This document shows positions 1 through 5,706 of a stretch of DNA of 6,775 nucleotides, in pieces. A program made the translations under genes and the position numbers. The stretch is from Chloroflexota bacterium. GTDB taxonomy: Bacteria; Chloroflexota; Limnocylindria; Limnocylindrales; CSP1-4. Under the pieces are notes generated by a model, which saw nothing but the letters and a program-made list of their open reading frames with translations, had not been told where the DNA came from and ran no database searches. The stretch is taken from NCBI GenBank assembly GCA_029858845.1, contig JAOUEG010000094.1, forward strand, positions 1 through 6,775, in the 5' to 3' direction. The number at the start of each line of letters is the position of its first letter. The stretch's first letter is position 1.

Positions 1-50
1 CGATCATATCTCCTGGACCCCAGGTTGCCGGAGACGTTCGACCTGGTCGC

Positions 51-392
51 CTAGACCGAGCCACCCAGACCGGTGAACCGCCCATCCGCCGCGCGCCGGA
101 CATGCTGGACCGCCACGATCGCTTTGCGCTCGATCGGCCCGTAGACGTGCGGGTAGATGCCGGCCGGATCCTCGATCCGCCACGGCGAACCGGCTCGCTC
201 CAGGTCGATGGTGATCGCTATGTATGGGCGCGGGTCGTCCCGGTAGTAGCGATCCGCCGTCGCCATCAGCTCGCGAGCTCCGTCCGTGCAATGGATGAAC
301 CCCTCGATCTCGAGTGATGGCGCCGCGTACGGGGCCGATGGCGTCCGGGCCGCCCACACCTCGGCCGGCACAAGGTGGAACGTCGTGCGCAT
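51..392 (-). CDS. DUF952 family protein, 113 aa
   Basis: A small soluble protein of the DUF952 family, whose biochemical role is not established. Family hallmarks are visible: a short N-terminal strand followed by E-x-W (MRTTFHLVPAEVW), the core GFIHCT at residues 31-36, a helix with the RYY segment at 48-50, a strand of the type YIAITIDL at 57-64, and YPHVYGPI at 80-87 ahead of a final strand (AIVAVQHV). The length is normal for the family. The frame stays open upstream to 461, but the family begins at the MRTTFHLVP methionine, so I start at 392. No strong SD is seen there; GGTGG lies about 12 nt upstream. The gene diverges from the plus-strand gene at 449. No signal peptide or membrane segment is visible. 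Family assignment is confident; function is unknown. Confidence 0.85.
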   Translation of the reverse strand: MRTTFHLVPAEVWAARTPSAPYAAPSLEIEGFIHCTDGARELMATADRYYRDDPRPYIAITIDLERAGSPWRIEDPAGIYPHVYGPIERKAIVAVQHVRRAADGRFTGLGGSV

Positions 393-448
393 GCGCTGAT
401 GATGCCACCGCTCCGACCGCCGGCCGGCGCCTCTGCCATGATGGACAC
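393..448. promoter_or_regulatory. Divergent 56-bp intergenic region, probable promoters
   Basis: This is the whole space between two divergently oriented starts (392 minus, 449 plus), so it should hold promoters for both genes. On the plus strand CATGAT at 438-443 resembles a -10 hexamer and ends 5 bp before the GTG at 449, a spacing that would suit a leaderless transcript. Neither start has a good SD sequence, which agrees with leaderless expression. No clear -35 box or operator is seen. The role follows from position; the exact elements are a guess. Confidence 0.3.
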
Positions 449-865
449 GTGCCTCCCACACGCTTCCCGTTCCGGCTCGATCGTCGCTCGCGTCCGATCC
501 TTCGGCTCTTCGGGATCCACGACGTGGACGACGCGTATGTACGTGTGGACGACGCGACCTTCACGGCTCGGTTCGGGCGCTTCGAGGTGGCGACGCCGCT
601 CGCGAACCTGGCGTCGTGGCGGATCGAGGGCCCATGGCGCTCGATCCGGGCGGTCGGCGTCCGTCTCAGCCTCCGACACGGTGACATCACGTTCGGGGGC
701 ACGGCGCGCGGGGGCGTCCGGATCGACTTCCGGGAGCCGGTCAAGATCGGTCCGTTCCACCCGCCGGCCCTGTACGTGACGGTGGAGGACCTGGAGGGGC
801 TGGGAGAGGCGCTCCGGTCGCGCGGTGTCGGCGGCAGCGATGCCCGCCAGCAGTCCCTACCCTAG
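449..865 (+). CDS. Hypothetical protein, 138 aa, beta-rich
   Basis: I do not recognise a named family with certainty. From the GTG at 449 the product starts VPPTRFPFRLD. It then shows alternating short strands: YVRVDD (30-35), FTARFGRFEVATPL (38-51), ASWRIEGPW (55-63), VRLSLRHGDITFG (71-83) and GVRIDFREPVKIG (89-101). It ends with ALYVTVEDLEGLGEALRSR (107-125), a strand and helix. The order of about seven strands followed by one helix is reminiscent of a PH-like fold, but that is inference. Similar short proteins are, from memory, common as hypotheticals in high-GC bacteria. The frame is open from 314, but residues before 449 look like read-through of intergenic DNA and overlap the opposite gene, so I prefer 449. 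No signal peptide or membrane span. The methyltransferase follows 4 bp after the stop, suggesting co-transcription. Confidence 0.65.
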   Translation: MPPTRFPFRLDRRSRPILRLFGIHDVDDAYVRVDDATFTARFGRFEVATPLANLASWRIEGPWRSIRAVGVRLSLRHGDITFGGTARGGVRIDFREPVKIGPFHPPALYVTVEDLEGLGEALRSRGVGGSDARQQSLP

Positions 866-869
866 GGCG

Positions 870-1736
870 ATGGACCCGCTACCTGCCGGCTCAACCGATC
901 ACGTCCGGCCGGCCTCGCCCGACGAGCGGTCGGATGTCCGCGGGATGCACCGGGCGACGCGCGAGGCCTGGGACGAGGCGGCGGAACGCTACGAGGGCTG
1001 GTTCGACGAGGCCGTCGAGCTCATCAGGTCGGGCGGCACGAACCTGCTTCCGCCTGAGCTCGAGCTGATCGGCGACCTCCACGGCCGCTGCCGGCGGGCG
1101 ATCCACCTGCAATGCGCCGGCGGTCGCGACACCCTGTCGCTCTGGAACGCCGGCGCAGCCGAGGTCGTGGGTCTCGACTTCAGCCCGCGGATGATCGACC
1201 TCGCCCGGCGCCTGTCCGACGCAGTCCACGCTCCGGCGACCTGGATCGAGGCCGATGTCCTGGACACCCCTCACGAACTGGACGGCACCGCGGACCTGCT
1301 CTACACGGGACGTGGCTCGCTCATGTGGCTCCAGGACCTCGACGCCTGGGCCGCGGTGCTGCGGCGCCTCCTTGCCCCGACGGGTCGCCTCGTCATCTTC
1401 GAGGGCCACCCGGTCGAATGGTTGTTCGACGTGGGTGCCGATGGTCACTGGATCGCGACCGACTACGACTACTTCGCGGGGCCGGAGGCATCGCGGGGCT
1501 GGGCGCCCGAGTACATCGATACCCTGTCCATCCCGGACGACGATCAACACTGGAAGTTCGCGCGCGCCTGGACGCTCGGGGAGATCATCACCGCTCTCCT
1601 CGGCGCGGGCCTGCACCTGGACCGGGTGGCGGAACACTCCACCGACTGGTGGGGGGGCCACGCCGATGCCAGACCTGAGGAGCAGGGTCGGATCCCGCTG
1701 TCGTTCTCCGTGCTCGGGCGGCTGCCCAGCCCCTGA
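870..1736 (+). CDS. Class I SAM-dependent methyltransferase, 288 aa
   Basis: A Rossmann-fold methyltransferase that should use S-adenosylmethionine; the substrate cannot be read from the sequence. From the ATG at 870, the motif I region is AIHLQCAGGRDTLSLWNAGA (77-96), a QC-containing variant of the glycine loop. The strand-2 acid is in VVGLDFSPRMIDLARR (99-114, Asp103). An acidic segment WIEADV (125-130) follows, then the motif II strand DLLYTGRGSLMWLQDLDAW (142-160) and motif III LAPTGRLVIFEGHPVEW (168-184). A C-terminal part rich in Trp, Tyr and Asp (about 190-262) probably caps the substrate pocket. Alternative starts are GTG 825 and ATG 945, the latter just before the conserved TREAWDEAAERYEGW helix. 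I chose 870 because it lies 4 bp past the upstream stop, consistent with coupling, although it has no proper SD. It converges on the pirin gene. Confidence 0.85.
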   Translation: MDPLPAGSTDHVRPASPDERSDVRGMHRATREAWDEAAERYEGWFDEAVELIRSGGTNLLPPELELIGDLHGRCRRAIHLQCAGGRDTLSLWNAGAAEVVGLDFSPRMIDLARRLSDAVHAPATWIEADVLDTPHELDGTADLLYTGRGSLMWLQDLDAWAAVLRRLLAPTGRLVIFEGHPVEWLFDVGADGHWIATDYDYFAGPEASRGWAPEYIDTLSIPDDDQHWKFARAWTLGEIITALLGAGLHLDRVAEHSTDWWGGHADARPEEQGRIPLSFSVLGRLPSP

Positions 1737-1742
1737 CGATCC

Positions 1743-1777
1743 CCCAGGTCGGCCGAATCGTCAGTCTGGCCGCTGGG
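1743..1777. terminator. Possible bidirectional stem-loop between convergent genes
   Basis: In the 24-bp convergent gap and the end of the pirin gene, CCCAG (1743-1747) pairs with CTGGG (1773-1777), and an inner GGCC (1751-1754) pairs with GGCC (1768-1771), around a 13-nt loop with an uneven internal bulge. There is no T-run on either side, so it is not a textbook intrinsic terminator. Its position suits shared termination, but GC-rich DNA makes such pairings common by chance. Confidence 0.25.
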
Positions 1778-2756
1778 TCTCGATGACGGTGGTCGGGGCG
1801 TTGTGAACGGCGGGGATGCTCCCGAGGCGGCCCGCCTGATAGTCCACCATCGCCTGCATGACCTCCTCGCGGGTATTCATGACGAAGGGGCCCATCCATG
1901 CCACCGGCTCCCGGATGGGTCGCCCACCGAGGATCAGGACGTCCAGCTGTGGATGGCGCGATTCCTGGATCGGATCGGCGCTCACGGTCAGGGCGTCGCC
2001 GGCGCCGAAGACGGCGAGCTGGCCGGTCGCGATCGGACGGGCCTCCGCGCCGACGCTCCCCTGCCCCGCCATCACGTAGGCAAGCGCGTTGTAGTCCGAA
2101 CGCCAGGGCAGCACGAGGCGCGCTCCCGGGCTCAGGGTCGCGTGCACGAGCGTCATCGGGCTGTAGGTGGACCCCGGCCCGGCATGACCGGCCACGTCGC
2201 CGGCGATGACTCGGACCAGGGCGCCGCCGTCTGGCGACGATGCGAGTGCGACTTCCTGCGCTCGGATGTCCTGATAGCGCGGCGCAGCCCACTTCTGGTC
2301 CCGTGGGAGATTCACCCACAGCTGGAAACCGTGGAACAGACCGCCGGTCCGGACCAGTTCCTCCGGCGGCTTCTCGATGTGCAGGATGCCGGCGCCGGCG
2401 GTCATCCATTGCGTGTCACCGTTGGTGATGAGGCCACCGCCGCCGTTCGAGTCACTGTGCTCGAAAGTGCCGTCGATCATGTAGGTCACGGTCTCGAACC
2501 CGCGATGTGGATGCCACGGCGTGCCCTTGGGCTCGCCCGGTGCGTAGTCCACCTCGCCCATCTGGTCAAGGTGGATGAACGGATCCAGGTCCTCGAGGGC
2601 GACACCGGCAAAGGCGCGTCGCACCGGGAACCCCTCCCCCTCGAAGCCGTGCGGCGCGACGCTCACGCCTCGAACGGTACGTTGGCGCGCGACCGCAGGA
2701 TCGGGTGTGGGGATCCGCGGGAGGACGGTGAGATCAGCGACGGTCAGGGCGGGCAT
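1761..2756 (-). CDS. Pirin family protein, 331 aa
   Basis: A bicupin of the pirin family. Members are metal-binding proteins with quercetinase-type dioxygenase activity or regulatory roles. Counting from the ATG at 2756, the N-terminal cupin carries all four metal ligands expected from human pirin: His82 and His84 in HPHRGFET, and His126 and Glu128 in GILHIEKP. Between them lie TYMIDGTFEHSDS and GDTQWMTAGAG, also typical. The C-terminal cupin (about 195-290) ends in the characteristic GRPIREPVAWMGPFVMNT segment. The start is decided by AAGGAG at 2765-2770, placed 8 nt before this ATG; a GTG three codons earlier would sit inside that spacing. A strong promoter lies directly upstream, so it is probably a single-gene transcript. 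It converges on the methyltransferase gene. No export signal. Substrate unknown. Confidence 0.95.
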   Translation of the reverse strand: MPALTVADLTVLPRIPTPDPAVARQRTVRGVSVAPHGFEGEGFPVRRAFAGVALEDLDPFIHLDQMGEVDYAPGEPKGTPWHPHRGFETVTYMIDGTFEHSDSNGGGGLITNGDTQWMTAGAGILHIEKPPEELVRTGGLFHGFQLWVNLPRDQKWAAPRYQDIRAQEVALASSPDGGALVRVIAGDVAGHAGPGSTYSPMTLVHATLSPGARLVLPWRSDYNALAYVMAGQGSVGAEARPIATGQLAVFGAGDALTVSADPIQESRHPQLDVLILGGRPIREPVAWMGPFVMNTREEVMQAMVDYQAGRLGSIPAVHNAPTTVIETQRPD

Positions 2757-2782
2757 CTGGAGCACTCCTTGGTTGCCCGTGC

Positions 2783-2811
2783 ACGATAGATGATGGTAGT
2801 TGCGTTGTCAA
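2783..2811 (-). promoter_or_regulatory. Sigma-70-type promoter of the pirin gene
   Basis: On the minus strand there is a perfect -35 box TTGACA (2806-2811), a 17-bp spacer, and a -10 box TATCGT (2783-2788). This predicts transcription starting near 2776 and a leader of about 20 nt that contains the AAGGAG ribosome site. Box match, spacing and position agree, making this the clearest promoter in the window. Confidence 0.75.
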
Positions 2812-2814
2812 CGA
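2797..2814. promoter_or_regulatory. Palindromic operator candidate over the pirin -35 box
   Basis: The 18-bp stretch TAGTTGCGTTGTCAACGA is an imperfect palindrome: TAGTTG (2797-2802) against CAACGA (2809-2814), matching at five of six positions with a 6-bp centre. Within it, CGTTG (2803-2807) and CAACG (2809-2813) form a second, perfect pair around one base. It covers the whole -35 hexamer, where a bound repressor would block RNA polymerase. Size and TTG/CAA arms resemble MarR-family operators. The regulator is not encoded in the window, so the family is inference. Confidence 0.45.
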
Positions 2815-2833
2815 CCCATGTGCAGCAGGCCCT

Positions 2834-4876
2834 CTATCGGTCGCTGCCCGGAGGGATGTCCTCGGCTGGCGGGCTGTCCACGGACACCCAGCGCCGGTCC
2901 AGGCTCAGCTGGATCACGGTCGATCGATCCTCGACGAGCGCCTGACGGAGGGCCGTCTCGAACTCGTCGTCACGCTCGACATGGACCCCGCGCGACCCCA
3001 CGGCGCGCGCGACGGCGGCGAAATCCACATGGCCCAGCTCCGTGGCCACCCCCTGGCCGGAACCGCGCCAGTCCTGCCACATCCGGATGGTCCCGTACTG
3101 CTGATTGTCGAAGCACACCACGATCACACGAGCATGCTCGCGAGCGGCTGTCTCGAGCTCGGCCATCGTCATCGCCAGGCCGCCGTCGCCGACAAGGGCG
3201 ACGACCGGGCGGTCGCGGTGCAGGAGCGCCGCCGCGATGCCGGCCGGCAGGCCGTAGCCCATCGCGCCGGAGGTCGGTCCCAGGAACGTGCCCGGACGTC
3301 GGAAGCGGAAGCCGCGACCGGCCCAACCGGCGAAATTCCCGGCATCGGTGGTGACGATGGCGTCGTCCGGCAGCACTCGTCGGAGTGTCTCGATCGTGCG
3401 TCCCGGATGCACCCCCGGGCCGGACCAGCCCGGACTGGCCCCGGCTACGTTCGAGGCGAGTTCCCAGGCGGAGCGGTCGGCGGCATTGTTTGCCTGGCGT
3501 TCGCGCACCAGTCCGGCGTCGAGCACCGCCTTGCCGAGCAGCCGCTCATTCGCGGCCCGAAGGAAGGCACGCGCGTCAGCCGCGATCGCGATCGTCGCCG
3601 GGGTTCCGACGCTGCGGCGTGGCTCCACGTCCACGTGAGCCCAGCGGGTCGTGGCAGACGGGACGACATCACCGTACGACGTCGGCTCGTTCAAGCGGCA
3701 ACCGATCACCAGCATGGCATCGGCGCGCGCGAGCCGATCGCGCACGGTCGCGGCGGCCCCGAGCCCGGCCATCCCCAGGTAGAGCGGATGGTCGTTCGAG
3801 ATGACGTCGGCCCGCCGCCACGCCGCGACGACCGGAACCTGTACGAGCTCCGCGAATCGGAGCAATTCCGTCGACGTCCTCGCCTGAAGCACACCTCCGC
3901 CGGCGACGATGACCGGTCGACGCGCGGACGCGAGCAGTTCGATCACGGCACGGACGTCGTCGGCGGCCGGACGCGTCGGACCCGGTCGGCCACCATCGAC
4001 CCGGGCCTCCGTTGGCGCCGGCTCGTCGAGCAGATCCTCCGGCAGCGACAACAGCACCGGACCCGGTCGGCCACTGAGTGCCTGGCGGATCGCCTCCGAC
4101 ATCATCGGGGCGACGTCGTCGGGTGATTCGGCCTCCGCGGCCCACTTCGCCAGCCCGCCGATCGTCGCTACCAGGTCGGTCTCCTGGAAGGCCTCGTGTC
4201 CTCGATGCGCTCGCTCGACCTGGCCGACGATGGCGAACATCGGCGTCGAATCCTGGTGTGCCGTGTGGATCCCGATGGCCATGTTGGCACCACCAACGGC
4301 GCGCGTGCCGATGCATGCGGCCGGGCGGCCCGTGAGCTGGCCGTGGGCCTCGGCCATGAAGGCCGCTCCGCCCTCATGGCGCGTCGCCACGACTCGGATC
4401 CCCACGTCGCCGAGGGCGTCGAGCAGACCGAGGAAAGATTCGCCGGGGACGGTGAACGCGTAGCGCACGCCGGCTGTGCGCAAGGCATCCGCGATGAGAC
4501 GCCCGATCGTCCTCGGCTCCGGCTCCGCGGGCTCCTTCGTGGGCGCAGTTTCCTCGATCGGGACGGGTTGCGGTACGCCCGCCGCTGCCGGCTCCTCCGA
4601 CAGACCGGCCTCAGGCTGGGTCTCCGCCTCCGGCACGATGGGTTGGTCCTCTATGGGCTCTTCCGCCGGCATGGATTCGGGTGCCAGGTTGCGTGCTTCC
4701 GCCGGCATGGATTCGGCCGTGGTCGCCACTTGAGGCTCCGTCCCCGGTGCCGGTTCGGGGGTGGGAACGGGTTCGAGGGCAGGCTCGGGCTCGGGCGCCA
4801 GCGGCGGTTCGGGGGTGGGATCGGGTTCGATGGCAGGCTCGGGCTCGGGCGCCAGCGGCGTCAACTCGTCCGTCAC
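2834..4876 (-). CDS. ThDP-dependent acetolactate-synthase-like enzyme with Pro/Glu-rich N-terminal extension, 680 aa
   Basis: A thiamine-diphosphate enzyme of the large acetolactate synthase/benzoylformate decarboxylase superfamily. Residues 1-120 are a low-complexity Pro/Glu/Ala region. Then come the N-terminal pyrimidine-binding domain (about 122-288) with the catalytic Glu168 in ATRHEGGAAFMAE, the central domain (about 302-440), and the C-terminal diphosphate-binding domain (about 490-660). The last has GDG at 563-565 and Asn591 as the second metal-ligand position, in the segment FDNQQYGTIRMWQ. The reaction is uncertain. The segment IGTRAVGGANMAIGIHTAHQD (189-209) replaces the usual acetolactate synthase loop, and no small regulatory subunit gene is adjacent, so I do not call it ilvB. 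The GTG start is supported by TTTGGAG (4885-4891) with 8-nt spacing. It follows the small membrane gene by 25 nt and is probably in one operon with yajQ. No signal peptide is seen. Confidence 0.88.
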   Translation of the reverse strand: MTDELTPLAPEPEPAIEPDPTPEPPLAPEPEPALEPVPTPEPAPGTEPQVATTAESMPAEARNLAPESMPAEEPIEDQPIVPEAETQPEAGLSEEPAAAGVPQPVPIEETAPTKEPAEPEPRTIGRLIADALRTAGVRYAFTVPGESFLGLLDALGDVGIRVVATRHEGGAAFMAEAHGQLTGRPAACIGTRAVGGANMAIGIHTAHQDSTPMFAIVGQVERAHRGHEAFQETDLVATIGGLAKWAAEAESPDDVAPMMSEAIRQALSGRPGPVLLSLPEDLLDEPAPTEARVDGGRPGPTRPAADDVRAVIELLASARRPVIVAGGGVLQARTSTELLRFAELVQVPVVAAWRRADVISNDHPLYLGMAGLGAAATVRDRLARADAMLVIGCRLNEPTSYGDVVPSATTRWAHVDVEPRRSVGTPATIAIAADARAFLRAANERLLGKAVLDAGLVRERQANNAADRSAWELASNVAGASPGWSGPGVHPGRTIETLRRVLPDDAIVTTDAGNFAGWAGRGFRFRRPGTFLGPTSGAMGYGLPAGIAAALLHRDRPVVALVGDGGLAMTMAELETAAREHARVIVVCFDNQQYGTIRMWQDWRGSGQGVATELGHVDFAAVARAVGSRGVHVERDDEFETALRQALVEDRSTVIQLSLDRRWVSVDSPPAEDIPPGSDR
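4661..4716. repeat. Direct repeat, two 20-bp copies 36 bp apart
   Basis: TTCCGCCGGCATGGATTCGG occurs identically at 4661-4680 and 4697-4716. It lies inside the ThDP gene, where it encodes the repeated peptide ESMPAE (residues 55-60 and 67-72). The 36-bp period is a whole number of codons, so gain or loss of a unit would keep the frame. Confidence 0.85.
4752..4859. repeat. Tandem repeat, two 54-bp units
   Basis: Units at 4752-4805 and 4806-4859 differ at only two positions by my alignment. They sit at the 5' end of the ThDP gene and encode two 18-residue copies at residues 7-24 and 25-42, of the form PLAPEPEPAxEPxPTPEP. The near-identity points to recent duplication by slippage or unequal recombination. 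54 bp is 18 codons, so the frame is preserved. Confidence 0.9.
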
Positions 4877-4901
4877 GGCCGGGTCTCCAAAGTGCGTGCG
4901 G

Positions 4902-5006
4902 TCAGAGGGCGAATGGCGAGGCTACGGCCGAGATGACGAGTCCGAAGATGATGAGGACCGTGACCACGATCATCGCGGCTTTGGCGTAGCGGGAACCTGG
5001 AAGCAT
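4902..5006 (-). CDS. Small single-span membrane protein, 34 aa
   Basis: An unrecognised small gene. The ATG is at 5004-5006 and the TGA at 4902-4904. The product begins MLPGSRYAKAAM, with Arg6 and Lys9 as the only charges. A continuous hydrophobic stretch follows at about residues 11-29 (AMIVVTVLIIFGLVISAVA), and it ends SPFAL. This is long enough for one transmembrane helix with the positive N-terminus inside the cell; a cleaved signal peptide is less likely because almost nothing would remain. Translation is supported by GAGGTG at 5011-5016, with GAGG 6 nt before the ATG. That site overlaps the yajQ stop codon, which suggests coupling. The next gene starts 25 nt downstream. Function unknown; it could anchor a partner or be a small membrane-stress or regulatory peptide, but nothing in the sequence says which. 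Confidence 0.7.
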   Translation of the reverse strand: MLPGSRYAKAAMIVVTVLIIFGLVISAVASPFAL

Positions 5007-5014
5007 GGATCACC

Positions 5015-5506
5015 TCAGCGGTAGTTCTCGAACTGGAGCGGCACCGGCTCGTCCAGCTCGCGCAAGCGCGTGATGACCTTCTGCAGTTCGTCCTTGCTCT
5101 TGCCGGACACGCGGACGGCATCGCCCTGGATCTGCGACTTGACCTTCGGGAACTCGTCCCGGATCAGCTTCGTCAACCGCTTGGCGATCTCATCCGTGAG
5201 CCCGCGACGCAGCTTGATCTCCTGGCGGACCTTGTTCCCCCCGGCCGGCTCGACCTTGCCCCAGTCGAAGATCTTGAGCGAGAGGCCACGCCGAACCGAC
5301 TTCGATTCGATCAGGTCCTTGATCGCCGCCGCCCGATGCTCGTCATCCGTCACAAGGACAAGCTCGTCCCTGCCCTGGGTGAGATCCACGGTGACACCCT
5401 TGAAGTCGTACCGCTGGCCGACCTCGCGCCGGACCTGGTCCAGGGCGTTGCGCAGTTCCTGTTCGTCGAAGTCGCTCACGACGTCGAACGAGACATCTCC
5501 TGCCAT
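5015..5506 (-). CDS. yajQ: YajQ family nucleotide-binding protein, 163 aa
   Basis: A member of the YajQ/UPF0234 (DUF520) family: small cytosolic proteins of two ferredoxin-like halves that bind nucleotides. A Xanthomonas member is known as a cyclic-di-GMP-binding regulator. The protein has the same length as E. coli YajQ and lines up end to end: N-terminal SFDVVSDFDEQELRNALDQ, then REVGQRYDFKGV (27-38), ESKSVRRGLSLKIFDWG (67-83), IKLRRGLTDEIAKRLTKLIRD (97-117), the signature KVKSQIQGDAVRVSGKSKDELQ (121-142), and the C-terminal PLQFENYR. The frame is open for 66 more codons upstream, but AAGGAGG (5515-5521) sits 8 nt before the ATG at 5506, which fixes the start. It leads a likely operon with the small membrane gene and the ThDP enzyme. 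Confidence 0.95.
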   Translation of the reverse strand: MAGDVSFDVVSDFDEQELRNALDQVRREVGQRYDFKGVTVDLTQGRDELVLVTDDEHRAAAIKDLIESKSVRRGLSLKIFDWGKVEPAGGNKVRQEIKLRRGLTDEIAKRLTKLIRDEFPKVKSQIQGDAVRVSGKSKDELQKVITRLRELDEPVPLQFENYR

Positions 5507-5706
5507 CTCAAGATCCTCCTTGTCCTGCGCAACTGCCGGCGTCGTGCTCGGCAGGATCGCCGCCGAACTCGAACCTGCCGTCCGTCTCGCACGATCTCCT
5601 GCGTCATGGGACCGCCGCCTGGTGCCATGGGTCTGTCCCGCGGGCGTGGACTCGCGTACCACGTGACGGATGGCCGGCGCGGCCCATCGACGCTGCCAGG
5701 TCAACT
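5507..5706. other. 200-bp intergenic region between the Mur ligase and yajQ genes
   Basis: This gap contains no gene I can support. It ends with the yajQ ribosome site AAGGAGG. A perfect 7-bp inverted repeat, CGGCAGG (5549-5555) with CCTGCCG (5574-5580), encloses an 18-nt loop and would form a hairpin in the yajQ leader. TTGACC (minus strand, 5699-5704) resembles a -35 box, but no matching -10 lies 16-18 bp downstream. The size of the gap suggests yajQ has its own promoter here, not pinpointed. Confidence 0.3.

Noticed and set aside
12..46. CCAGGT/ACCTGG inverted repeat past the DUF952 stop, with an overlapping CCTGG/CCAGG pair
   Set aside because: Short arms, competing pairings and no T-run; not enough for a terminator call.
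314..448. Upstream start for the 138-aa protein
   Set aside because: It would overlap the DUF952 start region and add 45 residues of unstructured, composition-driven sequence.
891..1661. 256-codon minus-strand frame opposite the methyltransferase
   Set aside because: No motif match; the plus strand carries the full set of methyltransferase motifs.
2981..4126. 381-codon open frame on the plus strand opposite the ThDP gene
   Set aside because: It mirrors the codon bias of the minus-strand gene, has no recognisable motifs, and the opposite strand encodes clear ThDP domains.
4196..4936. Plus-strand frame rich in Arg/Gly/Leu repeats opposite the ThDP N-terminus
   Set aside because: The repeats are simply the reverse complement of the Pro/Glu coding repeats; no ribosome site or family supports it.
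5561..5580. T-loop-like GGTTCGAGTTC on the minus strand, suggesting a tRNA
   Set aside because: No acceptor stem, anticodon arm or CCA-proximal pairing can be built around it.
5477..5608. Arg-rich short frame (about 43 aa, starting MTQEIVRDGRQ) in the yajQ leader
   Set aside because: It runs into yajQ in another frame, lacks a good SD, and its Arg-rich composition is what GC-rich off-frame reading produces.
5507..5704. Open in-frame extension of yajQ by 66 codons
   Set aside because: A strong AAGGAGG at 5515-5521 precedes the ATG at 5506, the 163-aa product equals the family length, and the extra residues are unlike any YajQ N-terminus.
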